This document shows positions 17,541 through 25,306 of a stretch of DNA of 64,000 nt, piece after piece. Source of the stretch: JAVVHE01 sp032249695 (lineage in GTDB: Bacteria; Pseudomonadota; Alphaproteobacteria; Sphingomonadales; Sphingomonadaceae); contig JAVVHE010000010.1 of the NCBI GenBank assembly GCA_032249695.1, positions 41,486-105,485 on the forward strand, in the 5' to 3' direction. The position numbers and the translations under genes are program-made. The notes beneath the pieces are model-generated. The model made no database searches, had not been told where the DNA came from, and worked only from the letters and a program-made list of their open reading frames with translations. Within the stretch, counting starts at the first letter, position 1. The number at the start of each line of letters is the position of its first letter.

Positions 17541-18224
17541 TTAAGTCATCCCCCGCATCAGCTCCGCATACGCCTCGTTGATCGCCGCCATCCGTGCTTC
17601 GGCCAGCCTGATGAATTCCGGCGGCGTGCCGTCCGCTATGTGCCGGTCGGGGTGGTGGCGCTTTACCAGGGCGTGGTAGGCTGCCTTGATCTCCTCGCGC
17701 GTGGCGCCTGCGCCGACGCCCAGCGTGGCGCAGGGCGCGCAGTCGCCCGCGCGCAGATAGCGGCGCTTCAGGCACGCGACCGCTGCCTCGTCCAGCCCCA
17801 GCCGCGCGGCGACGGCTTCCATATACGCCACCTCGGGGCCGGTGATGCCGTCGACCAGCGCAATCTCCATCAAGGCGGCGAGCAGGTCCTCAGCGACCGG
17901 CGAGCCCGGGCCGATCGCGGCTGCGGCCTGGTCGGCATAGGCCTCGAACCCCGCGGTCGAGGTCTTGGCGAGATTGTAGAAGCGCTCGGCATTGGCGCGC
18001 TCGGCGGCGGGCACCTGGAACAGGCGCTGGAAGGCCAGGAATTCGGCGCGGGTGGCGTGGCCGTCGGCGCGCGCCATCTTGGCCGCGAGCGCGATCGCGG
18101 CGATGGTGAAGGCAACGGCTGCGCGCTCGCGCCGCGCATCAGCCCAGCGCTCCGCCAGCCGCCCGGCGAACGCGCCGACGGGTCCGTCTCCCACCAGATC
18201 GGCAAGGCGCGCGAACACTCCCAT
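17541..18224 (-). CDS. TerB-like plus DnaJ-domain protein
   Basis: A 227-residue protein with a helical TerB/DjlA-type metal-binding-like domain (about residues 35-145; KMARADGHATRAEFLAF, EIALVDGITGPEVAYM) and a C-terminal J domain (about 160-225) with the essential HPD in ALVKRHHPDRH. DjlA proteins of this layout are DnaK co-chaperones; no N-terminal membrane helix is clear here. ATG 18224 (MGVFARLADLVG) is preferred over 18236. It is divergent from the hemerythrin gene. Confidence 0.87.
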   Translation of the reverse strand: MGVFARLADLVGDGPVGAFAGRLAERWADARRERAAVAFTIAAIALAAKMARADGHATRAEFLAFQRLFQVPAAERANAERFYNLAKTSTAGFEAYADQAAAAIGPGSPVAEDLLAALMEIALVDGITGPEVAYMEAVAARLGLDEAAVACLKRRYLRAGDCAPCATLGVGAGATREEIKAAYHALVKRHHPDRHIADGTPPEFIRLAEARMAAINEAYAELMRGMT

Positions 18225-18349
18225 CCTGTAGCGCATTAGCGCGAAGCGCGGCCTGCCGGAAACCCGCGAATGGCTCGCAACGGGAACCGTGCGCGGGGGC
18301 GCCCGGTTCAGACGAGGCGGGGAAGGGCCGCCAGGAGCCTTGTGGACCG

Positions 18350-18898
18350 ATGACCGAACCGACATCGCTTTCGCGCCGCGACTTCGGCGCCGCCGCCGCT
18401 GCCGCCGCCGCACTCGCTGCCGCTCCTGTCGCCGCGCAGCCCCTGCGCCGCGCCGGGCCCGAATGGTACCGTGCAATACAGGAGCATCACCGCCAGCTGT
18501 TCGATCTGATGGGCCGCGCGATGGACGGCGCGGGCGGGCGGCCGATGACGCTGGTGCCGCTCATCCGCCGCATCAACATGGTGAATGCAGCGCACGCGAT
18601 CGCCGAGGAGGTGTCGATCTACCCGATGATCGACATCCTGGGCATGCGCGGCCGCTCGCAATCGCTCTATCGCGAGCAGCAGATGGCGAAAGTGATGGGG
18701 ACGCGGATGCTCGTCGAGGCGCAGCAGGGCGATCCGGGGCTGCGCGATACGATGCGCCAGCTGTCCGACGCGCTGAGAGCGCATGTGCGCGAGGAGGAGG
18801 ACCAGACCTATCCCGACCTCATCCGCCGCGCGAGCCCGGCGCAGAACCGCATGATCAGCGAGCTGTATTCAGAGACCTTCCGCCGCGCATCGGCCTGA
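18350..18898 (+). CDS. Tat-exported hemerythrin-domain protein
   Basis: A 182-residue protein starting with a Tat signal: SRRDF at residues 8-12, then an Ala-rich hydrophobic stretch ending APVAAQ near residue 32. The mature part is a four-helix HHE-type domain with probable iron ligands in AIQEHHRQLF, NAAHAIAEEVSIYPM, YREQQMAK and LRAHVREEEDQTYPDL. Such proteins bind a di-iron centre and oxygen or nitric oxide; export by Tat fits folding with the metal in the cytosol. No partner is adjacent: dapF begins 46 bases later and is housekeeping. Confidence 0.82.
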   Translation: MTEPTSLSRRDFGAAAAAAAALAAAPVAAQPLRRAGPEWYRAIQEHHRQLFDLMGRAMDGAGGRPMTLVPLIRRINMVNAAHAIAEEVSIYPMIDILGMRGRSQSLYREQQMAKVMGTRMLVEAQQGDPGLRDTMRQLSDALRAHVREEEDQTYPDLIRRASPAQNRMISELYSETFRRASA

Positions 18899-18943
18899 CG
18901 CGTCGGTTGGACAGAGGGCGGCGGCGCTCTTAAGTCGCCGCCC

Positions 18944-19756
18944 ATGCGCGCTGCCTTCACCAAGATGCACGGGCTCGGCAATGATTTCGCCGTGTTCGAT
19001 GCACGGCGCGCGAGCCTGCCGCTGGAGCCGGGGCTGGTCGCCAAGCTGGCCGACCGGCACACGGGCATCGGTTGCGACCAGCTGATCGCGATCGAGCCGC
19101 CGAGGAGCGGCGGCGACGCCTTCGTGCGTTTCTGGAACGCCGATGGCAGCGAGGTTGCGGCGTGCGGCAACGGCACGCGCTGCGTCGCAAGGCTGATGGG
19201 CCGTGCCGCCCGGCTGGAGACGCTGGCTGGCGAGGTCGTCGTCCACCCGAGCGGCGAGGGGATTACGGTGGACCTCGGGCCGCCGCGCTTCGGGTGGGAG
19301 GATGTGCCGCTCGCCTATGCGATGGATACCGCCGACCTGCCGGTTGCGTGGGACAGTCTGGCACGGCCGATGACGCTGTCGGTCGGCAACCCGCACGCGG
19401 TGTTCTTCGTGCCCGATCCCGCCGCCATCGCGCTGTCCGAACTCGGCCCGCGCATCGCGGTCGATCCGATTTTCCCCGAAGGCGCGAACGTCGGCATCGC
19501 CGCGGTGACCGGCCCCGACCGCCTGCGCCTGCGCGTGTGGGAGCGTGGCGCCGGCCTGACGCGCGCCTGCGGCACCGGCGCGGCGGCGGCTGCGGTCGCC
19601 GCCGCCAGGAAGGGCCTCACCGGCCGCCGCGTGCGCGTGGCGCAGGATGGCGGCACGCTGACGATCGAGTGGCGGACGGACGGGCGCGTGCTGATGACAG
19701 GCCCCGCAGCGGTCAGCTTTACCGGCGAGATCGAGCTGACGGACTACGCCGCGTGA
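18944..19756 (+). CDS. dapF: Diaminopimelate epimerase
   Basis: Converts LL- to meso-diaminopimelate for lysine and peptidoglycan. The protein is 270 residues. The two catalytic cysteines are C74 in ACGNGTRC and C209 in ACGTGAAAA; KMHGLGNDF at the N-terminus is also diagnostic. The final codons overlap the ftsY GTG start by four bases. The pairing of dapF and ftsY is common in alphaproteobacteria, usually with a methylthiotransferase gene between them that is absent here. Confidence 0.97.
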   Translation: MRAAFTKMHGLGNDFAVFDARRASLPLEPGLVAKLADRHTGIGCDQLIAIEPPRSGGDAFVRFWNADGSEVAACGNGTRCVARLMGRAARLETLAGEVVVHPSGEGITVDLGPPRFGWEDVPLAYAMDTADLPVAWDSLARPMTLSVGNPHAVFFVPDPAAIALSELGPRIAVDPIFPEGANVGIAAVTGPDRLRLRVWERGAGLTRACGTGAAAAAVAAARKGLTGRRVRVAQDGGTLTIEWRTDGRVLMTGPAAVSFTGEIELTDYAA

Positions 19757-20682
19757 GCTCCGGCGCGTCCTGGTTCGCGCGGCTGCGCTCGGGCCTTGCG
19801 CGCTCGTCGGACAAGCTGACCGGCGGGCTGGCGGGGCTCGTCGGGCGCGGGCCGCTGGACGAGGGCGCGATCGAGAGCATCGAGGACGCGCTGATCGCCG
19901 CCGATCTGGGTCCCGCGGTCGCCGGTCGCATCGCCGGACGGCTGCGCGAGGGTCGCTTTGAACGCGGCGCGACGCTCCTGGACGTCCAGCAGGTCGCGGC
20001 CGACGAGATCGCAGCGGTGCTCCGTCCGGTCGCGCGTCCGCTGGAGGTCATCGCCTTCCCTCGCCCGCAGACGATCCTGATCGTGGGGGTGAACGGCAGC
20101 GGCAAGACGACGACCATCGCCAAGCTCGCGCACCTGTTTGTCGAGCAGGACTATCGCGTGATGCTGGCCGCGGGCGATACCTTCCGCGCGGCGGCGATCG
20201 AGCAGCTGAAGATCTGGGGTGACCGCGCGGGCGCTCCGGTGGTGGCAGGCGCGCAGGGTGCCGACGCTGCGGGCGTGGCCTATGGCGCGCTGGAACAGGC
20301 GATCGCCGAGGGGCGCGACGCGCTCATCATCGACACCGCCGGGCGGCTGCAGAACAAGGCCGGGCTGATGGACGAGCTCGCCAAGATGCGGCGCGTGCTC
20401 GGCAAGCTCAGGACCGCGGCGCCGCACGATGTGGTTCTGGTCCTCGACGCGACAACCGGCCAGAACGCGCTCAGCCAGATCGAGATTTTCGGGAAGACCG
20501 CTGGCGTCACCGGGCTGGTGATGACCAAGCTTGACGGCACCGCGCGCGGCGGGATGCTGGTCGCCGCGGCCGAGACGTTCAGGCTGCCGATCCATGCGGT
20601 CGGAGTGGGCGAGCGGATCGACGACCTGAGGCCCTTCGATCCCGACGAGTTCGCGCGTGCGCTTGTCGGCCTGAGCGGGTAA
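19753..20682 (+). CDS. ftsY: Signal recognition particle receptor FtsY
   Basis: SRP-receptor GTPase that docks ribosome–SRP complexes at the inner membrane. The protein is 309 residues from GTG 19753. The N domain spans about 1-95; the G domain has the P-loop GVNGSGKTT (112-120), DTFRAAAIEQL, IIDTAGRLQNK and TKLDGTARGG. The long acidic A domain of E. coli FtsY is absent; only about 15 residues precede the N domain, as in many alphaproteobacteria. The GTGA overlap with dapF decides the start. Confidence 0.96.
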   Translation: MSSGASWFARLRSGLARSSDKLTGGLAGLVGRGPLDEGAIESIEDALIAADLGPAVAGRIAGRLREGRFERGATLLDVQQVAADEIAAVLRPVARPLEVIAFPRPQTILIVGVNGSGKTTTIAKLAHLFVEQDYRVMLAAGDTFRAAAIEQLKIWGDRAGAPVVAGAQGADAAGVAYGALEQAIAEGRDALIIDTAGRLQNKAGLMDELAKMRRVLGKLRTAAPHDVVLVLDATTGQNALSQIEIFGKTAGVTGLVMTKLDGTARGGMLVAAAETFRLPIHAVGVGERIDDLRPFDPDEFARALVGLSG

Positions 20683-20694
20683 GGTCGGCGGCTC

Positions 20695-21315
20695 ATGAGC
20701 CTTTCCGAGACGGACAAGCCGAAGCCGCCGATCCCCGCCTGGGTCAGCCTGGCGATCGATTTTGGTCCCGCGATCACCTTCTTCGCCGCCTATAAGCTGG
20801 GCAATATCAACGAGGCGACGATTGCCGTCACCGTCGCGGCGATCGTCGCGGCGATCGCCTCGCGAATCCTCACCGGCAAAGTCAGCGTCGCGCTGATGGT
20901 GACGACGGTCACTGCGATCATCTTCGGCGGGCTGACGATCTATCTGTCCGATGAAAAGTTCGTGAAGATCAAGTCGACCCTCATCAACCTGATCTTCGGC
21001 GGCATCCTGCTGGGCGGAATGCTGTTCAGGCGCGCGCTGTTGAAGCCGGTGCTCGCGCCCGGCTTCCCGCCGATGGACGACGCGGGCTGGTTCAAGCTCA
21101 GTCGCAATTTCGGCTGGTTCTTTCTGGGCATGGCGGTGATCAACGAGATCGTCTGGCGCACCCAGTCGACCTCGATGTGGGTCAACTACAACAGTTTCGG
21201 CGACATCGCGTTGACGATGGCGTTCGGCGCGTCGCAGCTGCCGATCATCAACCGCTACGCAGCGGAACCGCCGAGCGCCGCCGAGAAGGCCGAGATCATT
21301 CCACCGCAGATTTGA
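20695..21315 (+). CDS. yciB: YciB/IspZ-family inner membrane (septation-related) protein
   Basis: A 206-residue integral membrane protein with about five or six hydrophobic helices. Diagnostic stretches are IDFGPAITFFAAYK near the start, FGGLTIYLSDEKFVKIKST and GFPPMDDAGWFKLSRNFGWFF, then NEIVWR. The family affects cell-envelope synthesis and division. It follows ftsY by 12 bases, so dapF–ftsY–yciB is probably one operon. Confidence 0.95.
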   Translation: MSLSETDKPKPPIPAWVSLAIDFGPAITFFAAYKLGNINEATIAVTVAAIVAAIASRILTGKVSVALMVTTVTAIIFGGLTIYLSDEKFVKIKSTLINLIFGGILLGGMLFRRALLKPVLAPGFPPMDDAGWFKLSRNFGWFFLGMAVINEIVWRTQSTSMWVNYNSFGDIALTMAFGASQLPIINRYAAEPPSAAEKAEIIPPQI

Positions 21316-21444
21316 CGACCCGCTGGCGAGCTGCGCGTTGCGTCCGGGCGGGATGACGACAGCTTCGTGCGCTGGCGCAAACCCCCACGCCACGCCACGT
21401 CGCGCGCACGCCGCGTCCGCGCCGAGCGGGGCTTGGCGCAAGCT

Positions 21445-22314
21445 TCAGGCGCGGCGAAGCAGCACGTCGACGACCGTGTGGACCTCATCGCCAAGCGGCA
21501 CCGGATCGGGCGGCGGCGGGTTGCGGTAGAACGCGGCGTCGTAGCCGTTGGGAAGGATCGCTGCGCTGAACCCCGCCGCGAGGAACGGCACGAGCGGCGG
21601 GTGGTCGCGCCACGGGCCGTCGATCAGCGTTTCGACGATCAGCACGATGCGCGGCGACAGGCGCGGGATCAGCGCCGCGATGCCGCGGACCACGTCGGTC
21701 TCGGCGCCCTCCACGTCGATCTTGATCAGCCGCGCGCGCAGCACGTCGGTCTCGGGCATCAGGTCGGCAAGCGGTGCGGCGCGGACCGGCGTGCCCTCGT
21801 CGAACTGCGCGCCGCCACCGCTGAGGCGCGAGCGGCCGCGATTGCCGCCGCGTTCGCTGAACAGGCGCAGCGTGGCCGGTGCGGCGGCGACGGCGGCTTC
21901 GATGCAGTGGATCGGCGCTCCACCGCGTTGCAGAGCAACGTTGGCGGTCAGATCGGCGAAGATCGCAGGGCTCGGCTCGATCGCGTAGATGCGGCCAGAA
22001 GGCCCGGCGAGCTTGGCTGCGAGCAGGCTGTAGAAGCCGACATTCGCGCCGATGTCGATGACCACGTCGCCCGCGCCGACCGTGCGGCGGATGTAGGCGG
22101 AGATGCACGGCTCCCAATCGCCATGCCGGACGATGCTCGCCTCGACGAGTTCGTTCAGATCGAGGCGCATTGCGATTCCGTCTAGCGTGCGCGCGGTGAC
22201 CCGCAGCGGCGGCAGCGCGAGGTGGCGCGCAGCGAGGCGCCGAGCCGCGGCGAGCGCGCGCAGCGGCGGACGGAGCAGCGCGCCGAGCTCAGTGGAAGGC
22301 GGCGGCAGGATCAC
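21445..22314 (-). CDS. FkbM-family methyltransferase
   Basis: A roughly 289-residue SAM-dependent methyltransferase. Motif I is VIDIGANVGFYSLLAA, followed by IYAIEPSPAIFADL, and IKIDVEGAETDVVRGI is the FkbM signature. FkbM proteins O-methylate sugars or lipids on polysaccharides and natural products; the substrate here is unknown. GTG 22314 (ILPPPSTELGALL) is chosen because the 38 residues upstream are arginine/proline-rich and not conserved-looking. It stands alone between yciB and carD. Confidence 0.85.
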   Translation of the reverse strand: MILPPPSTELGALLRPPLRALAAARRLAARHLALPPLRVTARTLDGIAMRLDLNELVEASIVRHGDWEPCISAYIRRTVGAGDVVIDIGANVGFYSLLAAKLAGPSGRIYAIEPSPAIFADLTANVALQRGGAPIHCIEAAVAAAPATLRLFSERGGNRGRSRLSGGGAQFDEGTPVRAAPLADLMPETDVLRARLIKIDVEGAETDVVRGIAALIPRLSPRIVLIVETLIDGPWRDHPPLVPFLAAGFSAAILPNGYDAAFYRNPPPPDPVPLGDEVHTVVDVLLRRA

Positions 22315-22520
22315 GGCGACGCCTTGCGGCCGGGCGCCGGCGTTGTCACTCCGCTTCGCGCCCGGCGCTGAGGGCGTCGCTGCACGCCACCGCAACCACC
22401 CCGTCGGCGCGGACCTGATCCGGGCCAAGGGCCACCGCCCGAAACTGCGGATCGACCAAGCGGCAGCGGGAAGCCCCGCCCCGGATCACGCCCGCGGCCA
22501 CGCAACCGCCAGCGAACGAA

Positions 22521-22544
22521 CCGCCCCGGTTCCAGCCGGGGCGG
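22521..22544 (-). terminator. Probable terminator after carD
   Basis: CCGCCCCGG (22521-22529) and CCGGGGCGG (22536-22544) form a perfect 9-bp stem with a six-base loop, starting seven bases beyond the carD stop. On the minus strand it is followed by TTCGTTCG, a weak T-rich tail. The stem is strong; the tail is poor, so termination is likely but not certain. Confidence 0.55.
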
Positions 22545-22551
22545 CGCGCTC

Positions 22552-23055
22552 TCACGCAGCCTTCTTCAGCACCTCGACGATCTTCTGCTGGGCGGCCGGC
22601 TCGTCGATATTCTCCATCGCTGCCAGCTCGCGCGCCAGGCGGCTGACCGCCGCCTCGTAGATCTGGCGCTCAGAATAGCTCTGCTCGGGCTGGTCCTCGG
22701 CGCGGTGCAGGTCGCGCACCACCTCGGCGATCGACACCAGGTCGCCCGAGTTGATCTTCGCTTCATATTCCTGCGCGCGGCGGCTCCACATCGTGCGCTT
22801 GACCTTGGGCTTGCCCTTCAGCGTCACCAGCGCCTCCTGCAGCTGCGCTTGGCTGGACAGCTTGCGCATCCCGACCGACTCGGCCTTGGTGACGGGTACG
22901 CGCACCGTCATCCGCTCCTTCTCGAAGCGCAGCACGTAAAGCTCGAGGCTGGCACCGGCGACTTCGGTCTTCTGCAGTTCCATGATCCGCCCGACGCCGT
23001 GCTTGGGATAAACCACGTAATCGCCCACGACGAAGCTCAACGTCTTCTGGCCCAT
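22552..23055 (-). CDS. carD: CarD/CdnL-family transcription regulator
   Basis: A 167-residue RNA-polymerase-binding regulator. The N-terminal CarD_CdnL/TRCF interaction domain is clear (FVVGDYVVYPKHGVGRIM, LYVLRFEKERMTVRVPV), followed by the DNA-binding helical domain (TMWSRRAQEYEAKINSGDL, YEAAVSRLARELA). In other bacteria CarD stabilises the open complex at rRNA and housekeeping promoters. ATG 23055 is preceded by AAAGGAAC at good spacing; longer readings upstream are unlikely. Confidence 0.96.
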   Translation of the reverse strand: MGQKTLSFVVGDYVVYPKHGVGRIMELQKTEVAGASLELYVLRFEKERMTVRVPVTKAESVGMRKLSSQAQLQEALVTLKGKPKVKRTMWSRRAQEYEAKINSGDLVSIAEVVRDLHRAEDQPEQSYSERQIYEAAVSRLARELAAMENIDEPAAQQKIVEVLKKAA

Positions 23056-23483
23056 GCCGGAGTTCCTTTCTGAAGCGCGATCCATGGGCGGCCTCGGCCT
23101 GCCCATGCGCGGGTTATGGTTCGCGTCGCCCGCCCCCATCAGCGACAGAAACTGTCATATAACTCAATTTTCGGCTTTTTGCACGCTTCAAGTTCGGCAG
23201 GTGCCCCAAGTTTGCAGATGAGACGAGCTTCGGCGCCGATGGCATGGGCGCACGCAGCGCCGCTCGGAGCCGCGCGGGGAGGAACGGCGCGATGTCGAGC
23301 GTCGAGATCTTGCGCATCGGCGTCTGTGGGCGCGATGTCTCGTCCGAACACGATGATCGGGCTTTGCCGGAAATGATAAGGCGACCGAATTGGACCGGTC
23401 CTCGCGCGGATCACAGCGCTGTTGACGCAGCCGCCATAAGGCCAAGCTTCCGGTCGCGGCCGGAACGGGCTAGACCGCCCGCA
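23056..23483. other. Divergent intergenic region upstream of carD and the [2Fe-2S] gene
   Basis: A 428-base gap between two divergent genes, less GC-rich than its surroundings, so it probably carries both promoters. A short palindrome GACAGAAACTGTC (23145-23157) stands about 90 bases before the carD start, next to an AT-rich TATAACTC. The open frames here do not look like proteins. Confidence 0.5.
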
Positions 23484-24005
23484 ATGACGCGCTTCACCGT
23501 CAACGACACACCGGTGCAGTATCTGCTGCCGCCCGATACGCCGCTGCTGTGGGCGCTGCGCGATGCGTCCAATCTCACCGGCACCAAATATGGCTGCGGC
23601 ATCGGCCAGTGCGGCGCGTGCACCGTGCTGATCGATGGTGAGGCGCGGCGCAGCTGTCAGACGCCCATCGGCACGATCGAAGGCGCGTTCGTGACGACGA
23701 TCGAGGGTCTTGCGCCCGATCGCGACCACCCGCTGCAGGCAGCGTGGATCGCCGAACAGGTGCCACAATGCGGCTATTGCCAGTCGGGTATGATCATGGC
23801 CGCAGCCGCGCTGCTGAAAGCCAGGCCGCGGCCTGCACCCAAAGACATCGACGCTGCGATCACCAACCTCTGCCGCTGCGGCACTTACCCGCGCATCCGC
23901 CGCGCGATCCTGCGCGCGGCGGGCGGCGAGCCGATCGATCCCGGACCTGCCCCCGGCACCACCGCCGAGGAAGCTGCAGCTGACGTCCCCGCGCTGAAAC
24001 GCTGA
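23484..24005 (+). CDS. (2Fe-2S)-binding subunit of a molybdenum hydroxylase (IorA/CoxS type)
   Basis: A 173-residue iron-sulfur protein with two [2Fe-2S] clusters: plant-type Cys 38, 43, 46 and 58 (GCGIGQCGACTVLI), and a helical domain with Cys 96, 99, 130 and 132 (QCGYCQSGM, CRCGTYPRIR). This is the small electron-transfer subunit of isoquinoline 1-oxidoreductase/aldehyde-dehydrogenase-type enzymes. The Mo-binding large subunit normally lies immediately downstream but is absent here; an unrelated ATP-grasp gene follows. The C-terminus has an extra Pro/Ala-rich tail of about 30 residues. ATG 23484 gives the canonical N-terminus. Confidence 0.9.
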   Translation: MTRFTVNDTPVQYLLPPDTPLLWALRDASNLTGTKYGCGIGQCGACTVLIDGEARRSCQTPIGTIEGAFVTTIEGLAPDRDHPLQAAWIAEQVPQCGYCQSGMIMAAAALLKARPRPAPKDIDAAITNLCRCGTYPRIRRAILRAAGGEPIDPGPAPGTTAEEAAADVPALKR

Positions 24006-24062
24006 CGGCTTGAACGGCCGCTCCGGCAGAGCGTCCTGCCGGGCGATGGGGCCCAGGCCAGC

Positions 24063-24965
24063 ATGACGCCCGGCAGCGGCGTAGTCGCGCGGGGACGCAT
24101 TGCGCTGTGCTACGTTTGGCGGCACCGGCGCCTTCCCAATCTCGCTGCGCCGACCCGGCTCACCGAGCTCGTCCAGCTGCGCAAGCTGACCAACCGCGAT
24201 CCGCGCCTGCCCGCGCTCGCCGACAAGGTGGCCGTAAAAGCGCATGTCGCGCGCGAACTGGGGCGTGAGTGGGTGATCCCGTTGCTGTGGTCGGGCGCCG
24301 AGCTGCCAGCGCAGCCGCTGATCGCCGGGCCGGTCGTCGTCAAATCGCGCCACGGCTGCAACCAGACCGCGTTCGTCCGCGACCCCGGGCGCGACTGGGC
24401 GGCGGCGCGCTCCGCTTCGGCTCGCTGGATGCGCGCGGCCTACGGCCGCTGGCTCGACGAGTGGCTCTACAGCGAAATCCCGCGCGGATTGCTGATCGAG
24501 CCGCTCATCGGCGGCGGCGCGCTACCGATCGACTACAAGGTGTTCGTGTTCGGCGGCTTCGCCACGCACGTAGAGGTGCATCTCGATCGCGAGCGCAACC
24601 ACCGCTGGTATGTGCACGACCGCGGCTGGCGCCCGCTCGCCGCCGACACACCCGCGATCCCGCGTCCCACCCGCTTGCCCGCCATGTTGTCCGCCGCCGA
24701 ACATCTGGCCGCTGGCTTCGATTTCGCCCGCGTCGATTTCTACCAGCCCGATCGCCAGCCGCTGTTCGGCGAGATCAGCTTCTATCCCGGATCGGGCCTG
24801 GAGCCGATCGACCCGCCCGAACTTGATCGCGCATGGGGCCAGTTGTGGCTCGCCGCTTCGGCAAAGGCTGCCGCCCGCGAGCCATCGCGGTTCCGCGGCG
24901 GGCGGGGCGCCGTGCTGCCGACCCGGCCGGACTCCGCTCTCGGCGGAGGTCCACCACGCGCGTGA
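24063..24965 (+). CDS. TupA-like ATP-grasp protein
   Basis: A 300-residue protein of the TupA-like ATP-grasp family, associated with teichuronopeptide or polysaccharide modification. It starts with RLTELVQLRKLTNRDPRLP and ADKVAVKAHV, then VVKSRHGCNQ (ATP-binding lysine), LLIEPLIGG, IDYKVFVFGGFATHVEVHLDR and FARVDFYQPDRQPLFGEISFYPGSG, which carries the Mg ligands. The last 40 residues are low complexity. The target it adds amino acids to is unknown; no polysaccharide operon is adjacent. Confidence 0.8.
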   Translation: MTPGSGVVARGRIALCYVWRHRRLPNLAAPTRLTELVQLRKLTNRDPRLPALADKVAVKAHVARELGREWVIPLLWSGAELPAQPLIAGPVVVKSRHGCNQTAFVRDPGRDWAAARSASARWMRAAYGRWLDEWLYSEIPRGLLIEPLIGGGALPIDYKVFVFGGFATHVEVHLDRERNHRWYVHDRGWRPLAADTPAIPRPTRLPAMLSAAEHLAAGFDFARVDFYQPDRQPLFGEISFYPGSGLEPIDPPELDRAWGQLWLAASAKAAAREPSRFRGGRGAVLPTRPDSALGGGPPRA

Positions 24966-25306
24966 TCAATTGCCGCTCCCGCGCGGCGCCGAGCTGGACG
25001 AGCGGCGCAGCGAAACTCGGCTCGGCTGCGGTGGCGTAACGTTCATTGGCTCGGGACGGCGCGCATCGCGCATGCCTGGTCAGTGCCGCGCGGATCCGCC
25101 GCGTCGTGCACACTGAGCATGGGCGCAGCGACCCGCCCGCGAACGGTCGCCGCATCGCGCGCTCTCTGTGTCCGAGGAGGAGGCAAGCTGCCGGGCAGTG
25201 GGCAGGCGTCACGAGGCTGAGGCTTGCGCACCGAGCTTGCCGATTGCCATCTTCGCGCGTGAGGGGCTTCCATCCTACATGCCACGGACGTTCCGGGGAG
25301 ATATCG
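24966..25306. other. Intergenic region upstream of topA
   Basis: About 340 bases. A frame in phase with topA stays open back to 25046 but is Arg/His-rich and does not look like a topoisomerase extension. I see no RNA gene. The end contains GGGGAG, the probable ribosome-binding site of topA. Confidence 0.5.
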
